From Bacteroidales bacterium (GTDB lineage: Bacteria; Bacteroidota; Bacteroidia; Bacteroidales; VadinHA17), in contig JALONU010000008.1 in NCBI GenBank assembly GCA_025454775.1, positions 1-34,869 on the forward strand: a stretch of DNA of 34,869 bases. Direction: 5' to 3'. The notes under the pieces were generated by a model, which was not told the DNA's origin, did no database searches, and was given only the letters and a program-made list of their open reading frames with translations. Made by a program: the position numbers and the translations under genes. Of this stretch, positions 25,573 to 34,435 are shown piece after piece; positions within the stretch are counted from its first letter, which is position 1, and each line of letters starts with the position of its first letter.

Positions 25573-26910
25573 ATGAAGAAGAGGATCGTAATACTGGGTG
25601 CGGGCGAAAGCGGCGCAGGGTCAGCAATCCTGGCGCTGAAGAAGGGCTTTGATGTGTTTGTTTCCGACATGGGCACAGTAAAGGATATTTACCGTAAGAT
25701 GCTGGATGATAACGGGATAGACTGGGAGGAAGGGAAGCACAGTGAGAGTATGATCCTGACGGCCGATGAAGTCATCAAGAGCCCCGGAATAAAGGAGGAT
25801 GCGCCGATAGTGAAACTCGTAAAGGAGAAAGGGATCCCCGTGATATCGGAAATTGAATTTGCGGGAAGGTATGCGTCAGGCAAAAAGATATGCATTACCG
25901 GGAGCAACGGGAAAACCACCGTCACCAACCTTATCTATCATATCCTGAAAAAAGCCGGGATGGATGCGGCCATGACCGGAAATGTCGGAAACAGCTTTGC
26001 CATGGCAGTGGCTGAGAAGGATTATGATTATTATGTTATCGAGTTAAGCAGCTTCCAGCTCGACGGGATGTACGACTTCAGGGCCGACATCGCAATACTG
26101 ATGAACATCACCCCTGATCATCTCGACAGGTACGGATACCAGCTTCAGAATTATGTAGACTCCAAGTTCAGGATCATACGCAACCAGAAGGAATCGGATT
26201 TTTTCATTTACTGGGCCGATGATCCGATCATCAGGGCTGAGCTGGTAAAGATACAGCCCGGGATGACGCTTCTGCCATTTTCCGACACAGCCGCGGAAGG
26301 CATGGCAGCTTATGCAGAGAACAGCCAATTAATAATTGATTACCCAAATAAAACGAACCTTATGACCATTCATGAACTGGCGCTGAAAGGACGTCACAAC
26401 ACTTACAACTCAATGGCTGCCGCCATTGCCGCAAAAGTGCTGAACATCCGCAAGGATGTAATAAGAGAAAGCCTGGCCGATTTCCAGGGTGTCGAGCACC
26501 GGCTTGAACCGGTAATCAAAGTCAGCGGGATCAGCTTCATTAACGACTCAAAGGCTACCAATGTGAACTCTACATGGTATGCCCTTGAGTGCATGGAAAC
26601 GGCAGTGGTATGGATAGTGGGAGGCGTCGACAAGGGAAACGACTACTCGGAGCTCTTCCCCGTCGTGAAACAGAAAGTCAAGGCAGTCGTATGCCTGGGG
26701 AAGGACAACAGGAAGATCATTGAGGCTTTCAGCGACAAGGTGCCGACCATTATCGAAACCACGTCGATGGAAGAGGCGGTCCGGTCATCCTATTACCTGG
26801 CGAAAAAAGGAGAGACCGTACTTCTTTCTCCTGCCTGTGCAAGCTTCGATCTCTTTAACAATTACGAGGACAGGGGACGCCAATTCAAGGCTGCGGTAAG
26901 GAACCTGTAA
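25573..26910 (+). CDS. murD: UDP-MurNAc-L-alanine:D-glutamate ligase MurD
   Basis: Adds D-Glu to UDP-MurNAc-L-Ala in the cytoplasm. The 445-residue protein has the N-terminal Rossmann fold (RIVILGAGESGAGSA), the ATP loop GSNGKTT (110-116), the NITPDHLDRY motif and the NDSKATN segment characteristic of MurD. The ATG at 25573 follows a GTG at 25570 that would add one residue; I prefer the ATG. ftsW begins 11 bases after the stop. Confidence 0.95.
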   Translation: MKKRIVILGAGESGAGSAILALKKGFDVFVSDMGTVKDIYRKMLDDNGIDWEEGKHSESMILTADEVIKSPGIKEDAPIVKLVKEKGIPVISEIEFAGRYASGKKICITGSNGKTTVTNLIYHILKKAGMDAAMTGNVGNSFAMAVAEKDYDYYVIELSSFQLDGMYDFRADIAILMNITPDHLDRYGYQLQNYVDSKFRIIRNQKESDFFIYWADDPIIRAELVKIQPGMTLLPFSDTAAEGMAAYAENSQLIIDYPNKTNLMTIHELALKGRHNTYNSMAAAIAAKVLNIRKDVIRESLADFQGVEHRLEPVIKVSGISFINDSKATNVNSTWYALECMETAVVWIVGGVDKGNDYSELFPVVKQKVKAVVCLGKDNRKIIEAFSDKVPTIIETTSMEEAVRSSYYLAKKGETVLLSPACASFDLFNNYEDRGRQFKAAVRNL

Positions 26911-26921
26911 AGAACCGGGAT

Positions 26922-28133
26922 ATGCAGAAGGGCTGGCTTACAAGGACATTCAGGGGCGACAGGGCTATATGGGGCCTTGTAGTCCTGTTTATGATTTATT
27001 CACTCCTTGCAGTATACAGCTCTTCCGTCGGAGTGGCTTTCAGAAGTCATGGAGGCAATACGACCTATTTCCTCAGGAGCCAGTTCATAATGCTTTTGCT
27101 CAGCCTGGGTATTATTATAATAGTGTCGTACCTTCCATATAAGATCTATTTTTCACTTGCAGGATTGTTCCTTATAATTTCTGCCGGCCTGCTGGTGCTC
27201 ACCCTCGTCTTTGGCGCAAGGGTGAATGAAGCCACGCGATGGCTGGTAATTCCCGGAACGGATTTCAAACTCCAGACTTCGGATGTGGCAAAGGTTGCCC
27301 TGGTGATCTGGCTCGCCCGTACACTTGCCAAATACCAGCATGAGCTTCGGAATTTCATGCTCGTGACCAGGCTCTTCATGATACCCGTCGCTGTGATATG
27401 TGCTCTCATTATGCCCGAGAACCTGTCAACTGCCATGATGATCTTCGGGATGAGCATGATAATCCTGTTCATAGGAAGGGTGCCTCTGAAATATCTCCTG
27501 GCCTATACGGGAATGGCTGTGGTTGGTGTCGTGCTATTTGCCCTGGTGCTGACCTGGGTCAGCGACGACAACAGGGTCGAGGTATGGAAGAACAGGATCG
27601 AAAATTATTTCTCCGGAAACCCAGATGAGGATGAAGACTACCAGGCCAACCAGGCAAAAATTGCAATAGCCACCGGAGGTCTTTTCGGAAAAGCACCCGG
27701 AAGGAGCACCCAGAGGAATATGCTCCCCCAGTCGAACTCGGATTTCATCTTTGCGATAATAATAGAGGAATACGGGCTTTTTCTTGGGGCAATTCCCCTT
27801 ATCCTGGCCTATATGATATTGTTGTTCAGGGGAGTAACCATCGCTAAAAAGTGCGAGACGGCATTCCCGGCATTCCTGGTGCTGGGGCTTATCATAATGA
27901 TTGTTGTCCAGGCTTTTCTGAATATGCTGGTGGCGGTGGGATTATTCCCTGTAACGGGACAGACCCTGCCAATGGTAAGCTGGGGAAGGACTTCTGTTCT
28001 TATGATGAGCTTTTCGATAGGGGCGATCCTCAGCGTCAGCAGGGTGGTAAATGCAAAGATGAGGAAAGAGGAGCTTCCGGAGGAGGAAAAAACGGAGGAA
28101 GGAGAAAGGATATATGAACCGGCAAAAGCATAA
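26922..28133 (+). CDS. ftsW: Septal glycosyltransferase FtsW (SEDS)
   Basis: Polymerises lipid II at the septum together with FtsI. The 403-residue protein has about ten membrane helices. Family markers include LRSQFIMLLLSLG early, the extracytoplasmic loop with the conserved acidic residue in SNSDFIFAIIIEEYG, and the C-terminal GQTLPMVSWGRTSVLMMS block (the usual PF(L)SYGG region reads MVSWGRTS). It ends in a charged cytoplasmic tail rich in Lys and Glu (~25 residues). The 3' end overlaps murG by 20 bases. Confidence 0.94.
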   Translation: MQKGWLTRTFRGDRAIWGLVVLFMIYSLLAVYSSSVGVAFRSHGGNTTYFLRSQFIMLLLSLGIIIIVSYLPYKIYFSLAGLFLIISAGLLVLTLVFGARVNEATRWLVIPGTDFKLQTSDVAKVALVIWLARTLAKYQHELRNFMLVTRLFMIPVAVICALIMPENLSTAMMIFGMSMIILFIGRVPLKYLLAYTGMAVVGVVLFALVLTWVSDDNRVEVWKNRIENYFSGNPDEDEDYQANQAKIAIATGGLFGKAPGRSTQRNMLPQSNSDFIFAIIIEEYGLFLGAIPLILAYMILLFRGVTIAKKCETAFPAFLVLGLIIMIVVQAFLNMLVAVGLFPVTGQTLPMVSWGRTSVLMMSFSIGAILSVSRVVNAKMRKEELPEEEKTEEGERIYEPAKA

Positions 28134-29226
28134 AAGGATCATTATCAGCGGAGGTGGTACAGGAGGACATGTGTTTCCTGCCATATCGATCGCCAACGCC
28201 CTCAGGCGTGTAGACCCTGAGACAGAGATCCTTTTTGTCGGAGCTGAAGGAAGAATGGAAATGGAAAAAGTGCCTGCAGCAGGATACAGGATCGTGGGGC
28301 TGCCGGTGACAGGATTCCGGAGGAGCCTGACACCCGCGAACATAATCGTTCTGTACAGACTTTTCAAAAGCATGATGAAGGCACGCAGGATAATCAGGGA
28401 ATTCAATCCCGACGTAGCTGTGGGAGTAGGAGGGTATGCCAGCGGACCTGTCCTGAAGCAGGCCGGACGAATGGGTATCCCGACCCTGATCCAGGAACAG
28501 AACAGCTATGCAGGTATAACAAACAAGCTGCTCGCAAAAAAAGCTTCGGTGATCTGTGTTGCCTATGAGGGCATGGAAAAGTACTTTCCGGCAGAAAAAA
28601 TCATCAAGACCGGGAATCCGGTCCGTCAGAACTTCGACAACCTTGAGAATTACCGCGAAGCTGCACTCGCGTTCTTTGGTCTTGACAACAAAAAGCCGGT
28701 AATTCTTGTCCTCGGAGGTTCACTGGGTGCCGGAACCCTGAACCGCAGCCTTACAGAGAACATCGATAAAGTTGCTTCCTCGGGATGCCAGTGGCTCTGG
28801 CAGACAGGAAAGGTCTATTTTGAAAAGATCAGCGGGCTCATCACTGAAAAAAGCATATCAAATATCTCGGTTCACAGCTTCATCAACAGGATGGAATATG
28901 CATTTGCAGCGGCTGATGTAATTGTCTCAAGGGCAGGTGCCGGAACCATATCGGAACTCTGCCTGGTAGGGAAGCCTGTTATACTTGTCCCATCACCAAA
29001 TGTCGCAGAGGATCATCAGACAAGAAATGCCCTGGCCCTCACCTACAGGAATGCCGCCATTATGGTAAAAGACAAGGAAGCTGTAAAAAGGCTTGTAGAT
29101 GAAGCAATTAAACTGGTTGACAACATGGAGGAGAGAGCTTCGCTGTCGGCTGCCATCCTGAAAATGGCAGACAGGGATGCAGATTCGAGGATTGCAGATG
29201 AAATACTAAAGCTTGCCGGAAAGTGA
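28114..29226 (+). CDS. murG: Lipid II synthase MurG
   Basis: Peripheral membrane glycosyltransferase adding GlcNAc to lipid I. The 370-residue GT28 protein has the N-terminal glycine loop GGGTGGHVFPA (13-23) with the conserved His19, IQEQNSYAGITNKLLA, the second glycine loop LVLGGSLGAGTLN, and the UDP-GlcNAc site VSRAGAGTISEL and PSPNVAEDHQTRNA. The start lies within the 3' end of ftsW, and the stop overlaps the murC GTG start (GTGA). Confidence 0.96.
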   Translation: MNRQKHKRIIISGGGTGGHVFPAISIANALRRVDPETEILFVGAEGRMEMEKVPAAGYRIVGLPVTGFRRSLTPANIIVLYRLFKSMMKARRIIREFNPDVAVGVGGYASGPVLKQAGRMGIPTLIQEQNSYAGITNKLLAKKASVICVAYEGMEKYFPAEKIIKTGNPVRQNFDNLENYREAALAFFGLDNKKPVILVLGGSLGAGTLNRSLTENIDKVASSGCQWLWQTGKVYFEKISGLITEKSISNISVHSFINRMEYAFAAADVIVSRAGAGTISELCLVGKPVILVPSPNVAEDHQTRNALALTYRNAAIMVKDKEAVKRLVDEAIKLVDNMEERASLSAAILKMADRDADSRIADEILKLAGK

Positions 29227-30611
29227 ACGGATTCGGGAACATAAAAGGATTCTATTTTGTCGGCATTGGCGGCATAGGCATGAGCGCCCTGGCATTTTAC
29301 TTTGCAGGCAGGGGCGCAGCTGTTGCCGGTTACGACAGGTCACAGAACCAGATAACCGAATCGCTCGAAGCTGCAGGATGCAGCATAACTTATAGCGACG
29401 AGACCACCGCCATACCTGAATTCTTCAGGGATCCTGCCAACAGGGATGTAATCCAGATAGTCTTCACCCCGGCAATTCCTCAGGAAAACAATATTCTCAG
29501 GTTTTTCAGGGACCAGGGATATTCTGTTGCAAAGAGGTCGGAAGTACTCGGAATCCTTTCATCGGCGACAGATACCATTGCGGTCGCAGGGACCCACGGC
29601 AAGACCACTGTCTCGACGATGACGGCTCACCTGCTCAAACAGTCGGCTGTGGACTGTTCCGCTTTTCTCGGGGGCATTTCCAAGAATTACAGCTCAAACC
29701 TGATCACAGGCAGCAGCCGGTATACGGTCATGGAAGCCGATGAATATGACAGGTCGTTCCACAGGCTGAAACCCCTCATCGCAGTCGTTACAGCGGTAGA
29801 TCCTGACCACCTGGAGGTTTACGGAACGCATGAATCTATGATTGAAGCTTATAATGAGTTTATTCAGAAGATCAGGCAGGGAGGCATACTTATATATAAT
29901 TGCCGTATCAGGGACCAGATCAGGATTCCGAGGGACGTAAAGGCATTCAGCTATGGTGATTGCCCTCAGGCTGATTACAGGTATTCAGGCATTGAGAACA
30001 AAGGCGATTATTACCTCTTCAATCTGAACACTCCCGCCGAAACCATCAGCAATATCCATTTTCCCTTTCCCGGGAAGATCAACATTGAAAATCTTACGGC
30101 GGCCATTGCTGCTGCAATGAACTGCGGCGTCAGCGAAAGCGAGATAAGAAAGGCGGCAGTACTCTTCCAGGGAGTAAGGAGACGCTTTGACATAAGGATC
30201 AACAGACCCGGCTTCACGTATATCGACGATTATGCCCATCATCCTGAAGAGATAAAAGCCTTTATCGGGTCTGTCAGGGAATATTTCGGAAACAGGAAGA
30301 TAACCGCGATATTCCAGCCCCACCTGTTCACCCGGACCCGTGATCATGCAGAAGGCTTCGCAGGAATACTCGACAGGTTGGATGAAGTGATACTGCTCCC
30401 GGTTTATCCTGCCAGGGAGAAGCCGATACCCGGCGTGTCGTCGGAGATGATATTTCAGCGTATGAAGCTGGTGAACAAACGCCTGCTTGAAATGAAAAAC
30501 ATTCCCGCGGAGCTCGATGCCTCAGAGCTTGATGTTCTGCTTACGATCGGTGCAGGGGATATCGACAGGCTTGTCGCACCCATTGAAAATAAATTCAGGG
30601 AGGCCGGATGA
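29223..30611 (+). CDS. murC: UDP-MurNAc:L-alanine ligase MurC
   Basis: First amino-acid ligase of the stem peptide. The 462-residue protein has an N-terminal Rossmann fold (FVGIGGIGMSALA), the ATP loop GTHGKTT (123-129), the MEADEYDRSFHRLKP motif, and DDYAHHPEEI, all MurC-specific. The start is a GTG overlapping the murG stop, the only start that keeps the conserved N-terminus without running deep into murG. The 3' end overlaps ftsQ by 4 bases (ATGA). Confidence 0.95.
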   Translation: MNGFGNIKGFYFVGIGGIGMSALAFYFAGRGAAVAGYDRSQNQITESLEAAGCSITYSDETTAIPEFFRDPANRDVIQIVFTPAIPQENNILRFFRDQGYSVAKRSEVLGILSSATDTIAVAGTHGKTTVSTMTAHLLKQSAVDCSAFLGGISKNYSSNLITGSSRYTVMEADEYDRSFHRLKPLIAVVTAVDPDHLEVYGTHESMIEAYNEFIQKIRQGGILIYNCRIRDQIRIPRDVKAFSYGDCPQADYRYSGIENKGDYYLFNLNTPAETISNIHFPFPGKINIENLTAAIAAAMNCGVSESEIRKAAVLFQGVRRRFDIRINRPGFTYIDDYAHHPEEIKAFIGSVREYFGNRKITAIFQPHLFTRTRDHAEGFAGILDRLDEVILLPVYPAREKPIPGVSSEMIFQRMKLVNKRLLEMKNIPAELDASELDVLLTIGAGDIDRLVAPIENKFREAG

Positions 30612-31390
30612 TGAGGAAGATATTTAAAATATTGCTCCTGGTCCCCGTGCTTTATCTTTTCGCAATGCCGGTTTACTATGCTGCGTCCTGCAGCAGCCTG
30701 CCATGCAGCGGGATAGAAGTCAGGATCGCAGATTCTGCTGATTACCATTTTGTGACAAAAAGGCAGCTTCTTAACCTGGCACAGGGAAACAGCAGCAGGA
30801 TAATCGGTAAGCCGATGGGTGAGCTGGCTGTCAATGAAATAGAGAACCGTATCAATGTCCTCCGTGAGCTTAAAATAGCAGAAGTCTACACAACTATCGA
30901 CGGAAAAATCCACCTTTACGTCGACCAGCGCAATCCAGTGCTGAGGATCATTCCCGACGACGGAGGGGACTTCTTCCTGGATGAGGAAGGCTGGCTCTTC
31001 AGGAAAAGGAACCTGTACAATCCCAGGCTTCATATCATCGGGGGCAACATAACGATAACTCCTGCGATGCTAGACAGCGTGGGCATACTGGATACGCTGA
31101 TCAGGAGAAGCATCCTGAAGGATGCATTTCATTTTGTGAATTACATCAGGGGCGACAGTTTCTGGTCGGCACAGATCGATCAGATCCATGTTGACGAGAA
31201 TGATGAGATAAACCTCATTCCCAGGGTCGGCAATCATATAATTCACCTCGGAACCTTTGAAAACTACAGGGGAAAGCTCAGAAACCTGGAAGCCTTCTAT
31301 GAAAAGGTCATGCCGGTAGCAGGATGGGATAAATATTCACTTATCAACCTTGAATACCGGGACCAGGTAGTGTGCCGGAAACGAAATTGA
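30608..31390 (+). CDS. ftsQ: Cell-division protein FtsQ
   Basis: A 260-residue bitopic protein: TM helix at residues ~6-26 (FKILLLVPVLYLFAMPVYYAA), then a periplasmic region with a short POTRA-like first part (FVTKRQLLNLAQ, GKPMGELAVNEIENRINVL) and the FtsQ/DivIB beta domain (IHLYVDQRNPVLRII, FFLDEEGWLF). FtsQ links FtsLB to the divisome. Start at 30608 overlaps the murC stop; an ATG one codon later is equally possible. The C-terminus (SLINLEYRDQVVCRKRN) fits the short Bacteroidota form. Confidence 0.92.
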   Translation: MMRKIFKILLLVPVLYLFAMPVYYAASCSSLPCSGIEVRIADSADYHFVTKRQLLNLAQGNSSRIIGKPMGELAVNEIENRINVLRELKIAEVYTTIDGKIHLYVDQRNPVLRIIPDDGGDFFLDEEGWLFRKRNLYNPRLHIIGGNITITPAMLDSVGILDTLIRRSILKDAFHFVNYIRGDSFWSAQIDQIHVDENDEINLIPRVGNHIIHLGTFENYRGKLRNLEAFYEKVMPVAGWDKYSLINLEYRDQVVCRKRN

Positions 31391-31409
31391 GAAACCATAT
31401 TTGATTCAT

Positions 31410-32777
31410 ATGAACAGGAAAGAACAGTACGTAGCAGCAATCGACATCGGAACCACGAAAATCGTGGCTATTGTCGGCAGAAAGAACGAGAACGGAAAAA
31501 TCGAAATTCTCGGCCTCAGCAAAGCCCTTTCAAAAGGAGTGAAGAGAGGGATCGTCATGAATATCGAGGACACTGTGAATGCTATCCAGACCACAGTTGA
31601 CGATGTTCAGAAAAGATCCGGGATAATGTTCTCGGAAGTCTTTGTGGGGATAGCGGGGCAGCATATCAAGAGCATGAAGAACCGCGGATATATAATAAGG
31701 GAAAACTATGAGGATGAGATCCGGAAGGAGGAGGTTTTCAGGCTGATAGAAGATATGCACAAAATCCACATCGACATAGGGGAGGAAATAATTCATGTTA
31801 TACCCCAGAATTTCATTGTCGACAACGAGACCGGGGTTAAAAGCCCGATAGGAATGTGCGGCAGAAGACTGGAAGCCAACTTTCACATTGTTATCGGCCA
31901 GGTTGCTGCTGCCAAGAACATAGAAAAATGTGTCCGCAAGGCCGGGCTTGAGGTGAGGGATATGATCCTTGAACCCCTCGCTTCGTCGGATTCGGTTCTT
32001 ACCGAGGATGAGAAGGAAGCAGGAGTTGTACTTGTTGATATTGGTGGCGGAACAACCGATGTGGCCGTCTATTACGACAATATCATAAGGCACACGGCAG
32101 TGATACCGCTCGGAGGTAACGTCGTAACCAAAGACATCAAGGAAGGTTGCGCAATACTCCAGCGATATGCTGAGCAGCTGAAGATCCAGTACGGTTCTGC
32201 ACTCGGCGATATTGCACCTGACGACAAGGTTGTGGCTATACCGGGGATCAGCGGTCGGGAGCCTAAGGAGATCTCGTTCAGGAGTCTTGCTTACATAATC
32301 CAGTCAAGGATGGAGGAGATCATCGACTTTGTCAATTTCGAGATACAGAACTCCGGCTATGCCGACAAGCTTGCCGCAGGAGTGGTTATCACAGGCGGGG
32401 GAGCTATGCTGAGGCATCTTCCGCAGCTGATGAAATTCAAGACAGCCATGGACGTGAGGATAGGATACCCCAACGAACATCTTTCGGGGACGGGCAAGAC
32501 TGAAATCAACCAGCCCATGTACGCCACCAGCGTAGGACTGATCATGAGAGGTTTCGAATACCTCGACACTTACAGGCAGACATTCAACGCCGACACCGAA
32601 CAGGAATTCGTAAGGCCTGTCGTGAAGGAGAAATACGAAGAAACCGCAGCAGTTGAGGATACTGTCGAAGCTGCCACCGGGGAGGAAGTGCCCGTGTCTC
32701 AGAAGATTTCAATCAGCGAGAAGATAAAGGGCATAATGAAAAGCATATTCGAGGTGGAAGACCAGCCCATCAACTGA
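31410..32777 (+). CDS. ftsA: Divisome actin homologue FtsA
   Basis: Anchors FtsZ to the membrane. The 455-residue actin-fold protein has phosphate-1 AAIDIGTTKIVAIVG (9-23), phosphate-2 DIGGGTTD (210-217), and the 1C domain between. The C-terminal amphipathic segment KISISEKIKGIMKSIFE, near the end, is the expected membrane-targeting helix, preceded by a ~40-residue acidic linker. An in-frame TTG at 31401 is ignored in favour of the ATG at 31410. A 63-base gap separates it from ftsZ, the longest gap in the cluster after mraZ. Confidence 0.95.
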   Translation: MNRKEQYVAAIDIGTTKIVAIVGRKNENGKIEILGLSKALSKGVKRGIVMNIEDTVNAIQTTVDDVQKRSGIMFSEVFVGIAGQHIKSMKNRGYIIRENYEDEIRKEEVFRLIEDMHKIHIDIGEEIIHVIPQNFIVDNETGVKSPIGMCGRRLEANFHIVIGQVAAAKNIEKCVRKAGLEVRDMILEPLASSDSVLTEDEKEAGVVLVDIGGGTTDVAVYYDNIIRHTAVIPLGGNVVTKDIKEGCAILQRYAEQLKIQYGSALGDIAPDDKVVAIPGISGREPKEISFRSLAYIIQSRMEEIIDFVNFEIQNSGYADKLAAGVVITGGGAMLRHLPQLMKFKTAMDVRIGYPNEHLSGTGKTEINQPMYATSVGLIMRGFEYLDTYRQTFNADTEQEFVRPVVKEKYEETAAVEDTVEAATGEEVPVSQKISISEKIKGIMKSIFEVEDQPIN

Positions 32778-32840
32778 AAAGGATCAGATATGGTTAAGGG
32801 AGGAGAGTTTACTGTTCACTAACAATAAAAAAATCAATAT

Positions 32841-34325
32841 ATGTCTGACGATATAATGAACTTTGATCTGCCTGTGGAAAGATCGTCGATAATCAAGGTC
32901 CTCGGAATTGGCGGAGGCGGTAACAATGCCGTCAACCATATGTTCGAGAAAGGAATCAGGGATGTGAATTTCATTGTCTGCAACACCGACCACCAGGCTC
33001 TGGCGAAAAGCCCTGTACCGGTGAAGATCCAGATCGGAGAGTCACTGACCGAAGGTATGGGAGCAGGCAGTCAGCCTGAAAAAGGGAGGAAAGCTGCCCT
33101 GGAGAACCTCGAAAATGTTATGGATGCCCTTGGCGGCAACACGAGAATGGTTTTCCTGACGACAGGAATGGGAGGAGGCACAGGTACGGGTGCAATTCCG
33201 GTTATAGCAAAAGCCTGCAAGGAAGCAGGACTGCTGACCATTGCCGTTGTGACAATCCCTTTCAAATCAGAAGGCAAGGTCCGAATCCGCTATGCGATTG
33301 ACGGCATCAGTGAGCTTAAAGACCATGTTGATTCCCTTCTTGTGATCAACAACGAAAAGCTCAGGGAGATATACGGGAACCAGGGAGTGTCAAGCGCTTT
33401 CTCGAAGGCCGACGATGTTCTGGCAACTGCAGTCAAGGGGATCGCTGAGATCATTACCGTGACAGGTTATATAAATGTCGACTTTGCCGATGTGGAAACA
33501 GTGATGAAAGACTCAGGGGTTGCAATAATGGGTATGGGCTCTGCCTCGGGTGAGAACCGTGCCATCAGGGCGATCGAGAACGCACTGGCCTCTCCGCTGC
33601 TTAATTCCAACGATATAACAGGGGCAAAAAGCATACTGATAAACATCTCCTCGGGTAAGGGAGAACATGAGCTTACCATGGATGAGCTTGGAGAGATAAC
33701 GGATTTTATGTACGACGCAGCATCCGATGATGCCTTGATAATAAGGGGATTATCGCAGGATGAGAGCCTGGGTGAGAGTATAAGTGTGATTGTGATAGCA
33801 ACAGGTTTTGAGGCAAACAGCATCTTCCAGCCTTATAAGCATGGCAAGAAAAGCCGTGTGGAGCTTTTCACCGACAGCGCTATTGTTCCTCCGAAGCTCA
33901 TTACTGACCGTGCCGAAGGGGAAATGGTAGTCCTCGACAGGAAGAAAAAGTCAATCATCGCCGATTTTGAGGATGAATCACAGGGAACCATCGACTTCGG
34001 CCAGATGAGCCAGGAAGAAATGGCGGCAATGCGTGAGCGTGCCGGTGAACCTGCAGATGACCAGGGTGAAAAGGCCGGCCATACCTTGCAGAAGGTTAAG
34101 CAGATGCAGAAGATCCTCAAGAAGGAGGGGCTTTCGAACAAGACCATGAAGGATAACATCGACACCTTTGAGGATGTGCCGGCGTACATCCGCAGGAACA
34201 TGCTGGTTGACCCGGCCGACAAGAACTCCGGCAGCAAGCTCTCCCGGTTCACTCTCACCTCCGACGACGACGAAGGCCCGGTGCTCCGCGAAAACAACGC
34301 CTACCTTAACGACAACGTCGACTGA
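32841..34325 (+). CDS. ftsZ: Tubulin-like division GTPase FtsZ
   Basis: Forms the Z ring. The 494-residue protein has VLGIGGGGNNAVNHM (20-34), the tubulin signature GMGGGTGTGA (109-118), and the T7 loop NVDFAD (212-217) that supplies the catalytic aspartate. After the GTPase and C-terminal domains (ending near residue ~330) comes a long polar linker rich in Glu, Lys and Met, then a conserved tail ending NNAYLNDNVD, the Bacteroidota-type FtsZ C-terminal peptide for FtsA binding. This closes the dcw cluster; REP-like repeats begin 24 bases after the stop. Confidence 0.96.
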   Translation: MSDDIMNFDLPVERSSIIKVLGIGGGGNNAVNHMFEKGIRDVNFIVCNTDHQALAKSPVPVKIQIGESLTEGMGAGSQPEKGRKAALENLENVMDALGGNTRMVFLTTGMGGGTGTGAIPVIAKACKEAGLLTIAVVTIPFKSEGKVRIRYAIDGISELKDHVDSLLVINNEKLREIYGNQGVSSAFSKADDVLATAVKGIAEIITVTGYINVDFADVETVMKDSGVAIMGMGSASGENRAIRAIENALASPLLNSNDITGAKSILINISSGKGEHELTMDELGEITDFMYDAASDDALIIRGLSQDESLGESISVIVIATGFEANSIFQPYKHGKKSRVELFTDSAIVPPKLITDRAEGEMVVLDRKKKSIIADFEDESQGTIDFGQMSQEEMAAMRERAGEPADDQGEKAGHTLQKVKQMQKILKKEGLSNKTMKDNIDTFEDVPAYIRRNMLVDPADKNSGSKLSRFTLTSDDDEGPVLRENNAYLNDNVD

Positions 34326-34348
34326 CTTTCCCGGAATCCGAGGCTGTT

Positions 34349-34426
34349 GCTGGCGTGGATTTTCCCTGAATTACGATGGCGCGGATTTGCCCTGAAGGAC
34401 GCTGGCGCGGATTTGCAATCCGTGCC
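34349..34426. repeat. Three tandem 26-bp REP-like units
   Basis: Units at 34349-34374, 34375-34400 and 34401-34426 each have the core TGGCGYGGATTT. The last is a palindrome: GGCGCGGATT (34404-34413), loop TGC, AATCCGTGCC (34417-34426), a 10-bp stem with one G-T pair. The units lie between ftsZ and a RAYT-type transposase gene 10 bases further on, so they are probably its substrate. The palindrome may also act as a 3' hairpin for the ftsZ transcript. Confidence 0.75.
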
Positions 34427-34435
34427 TACAGTAAA

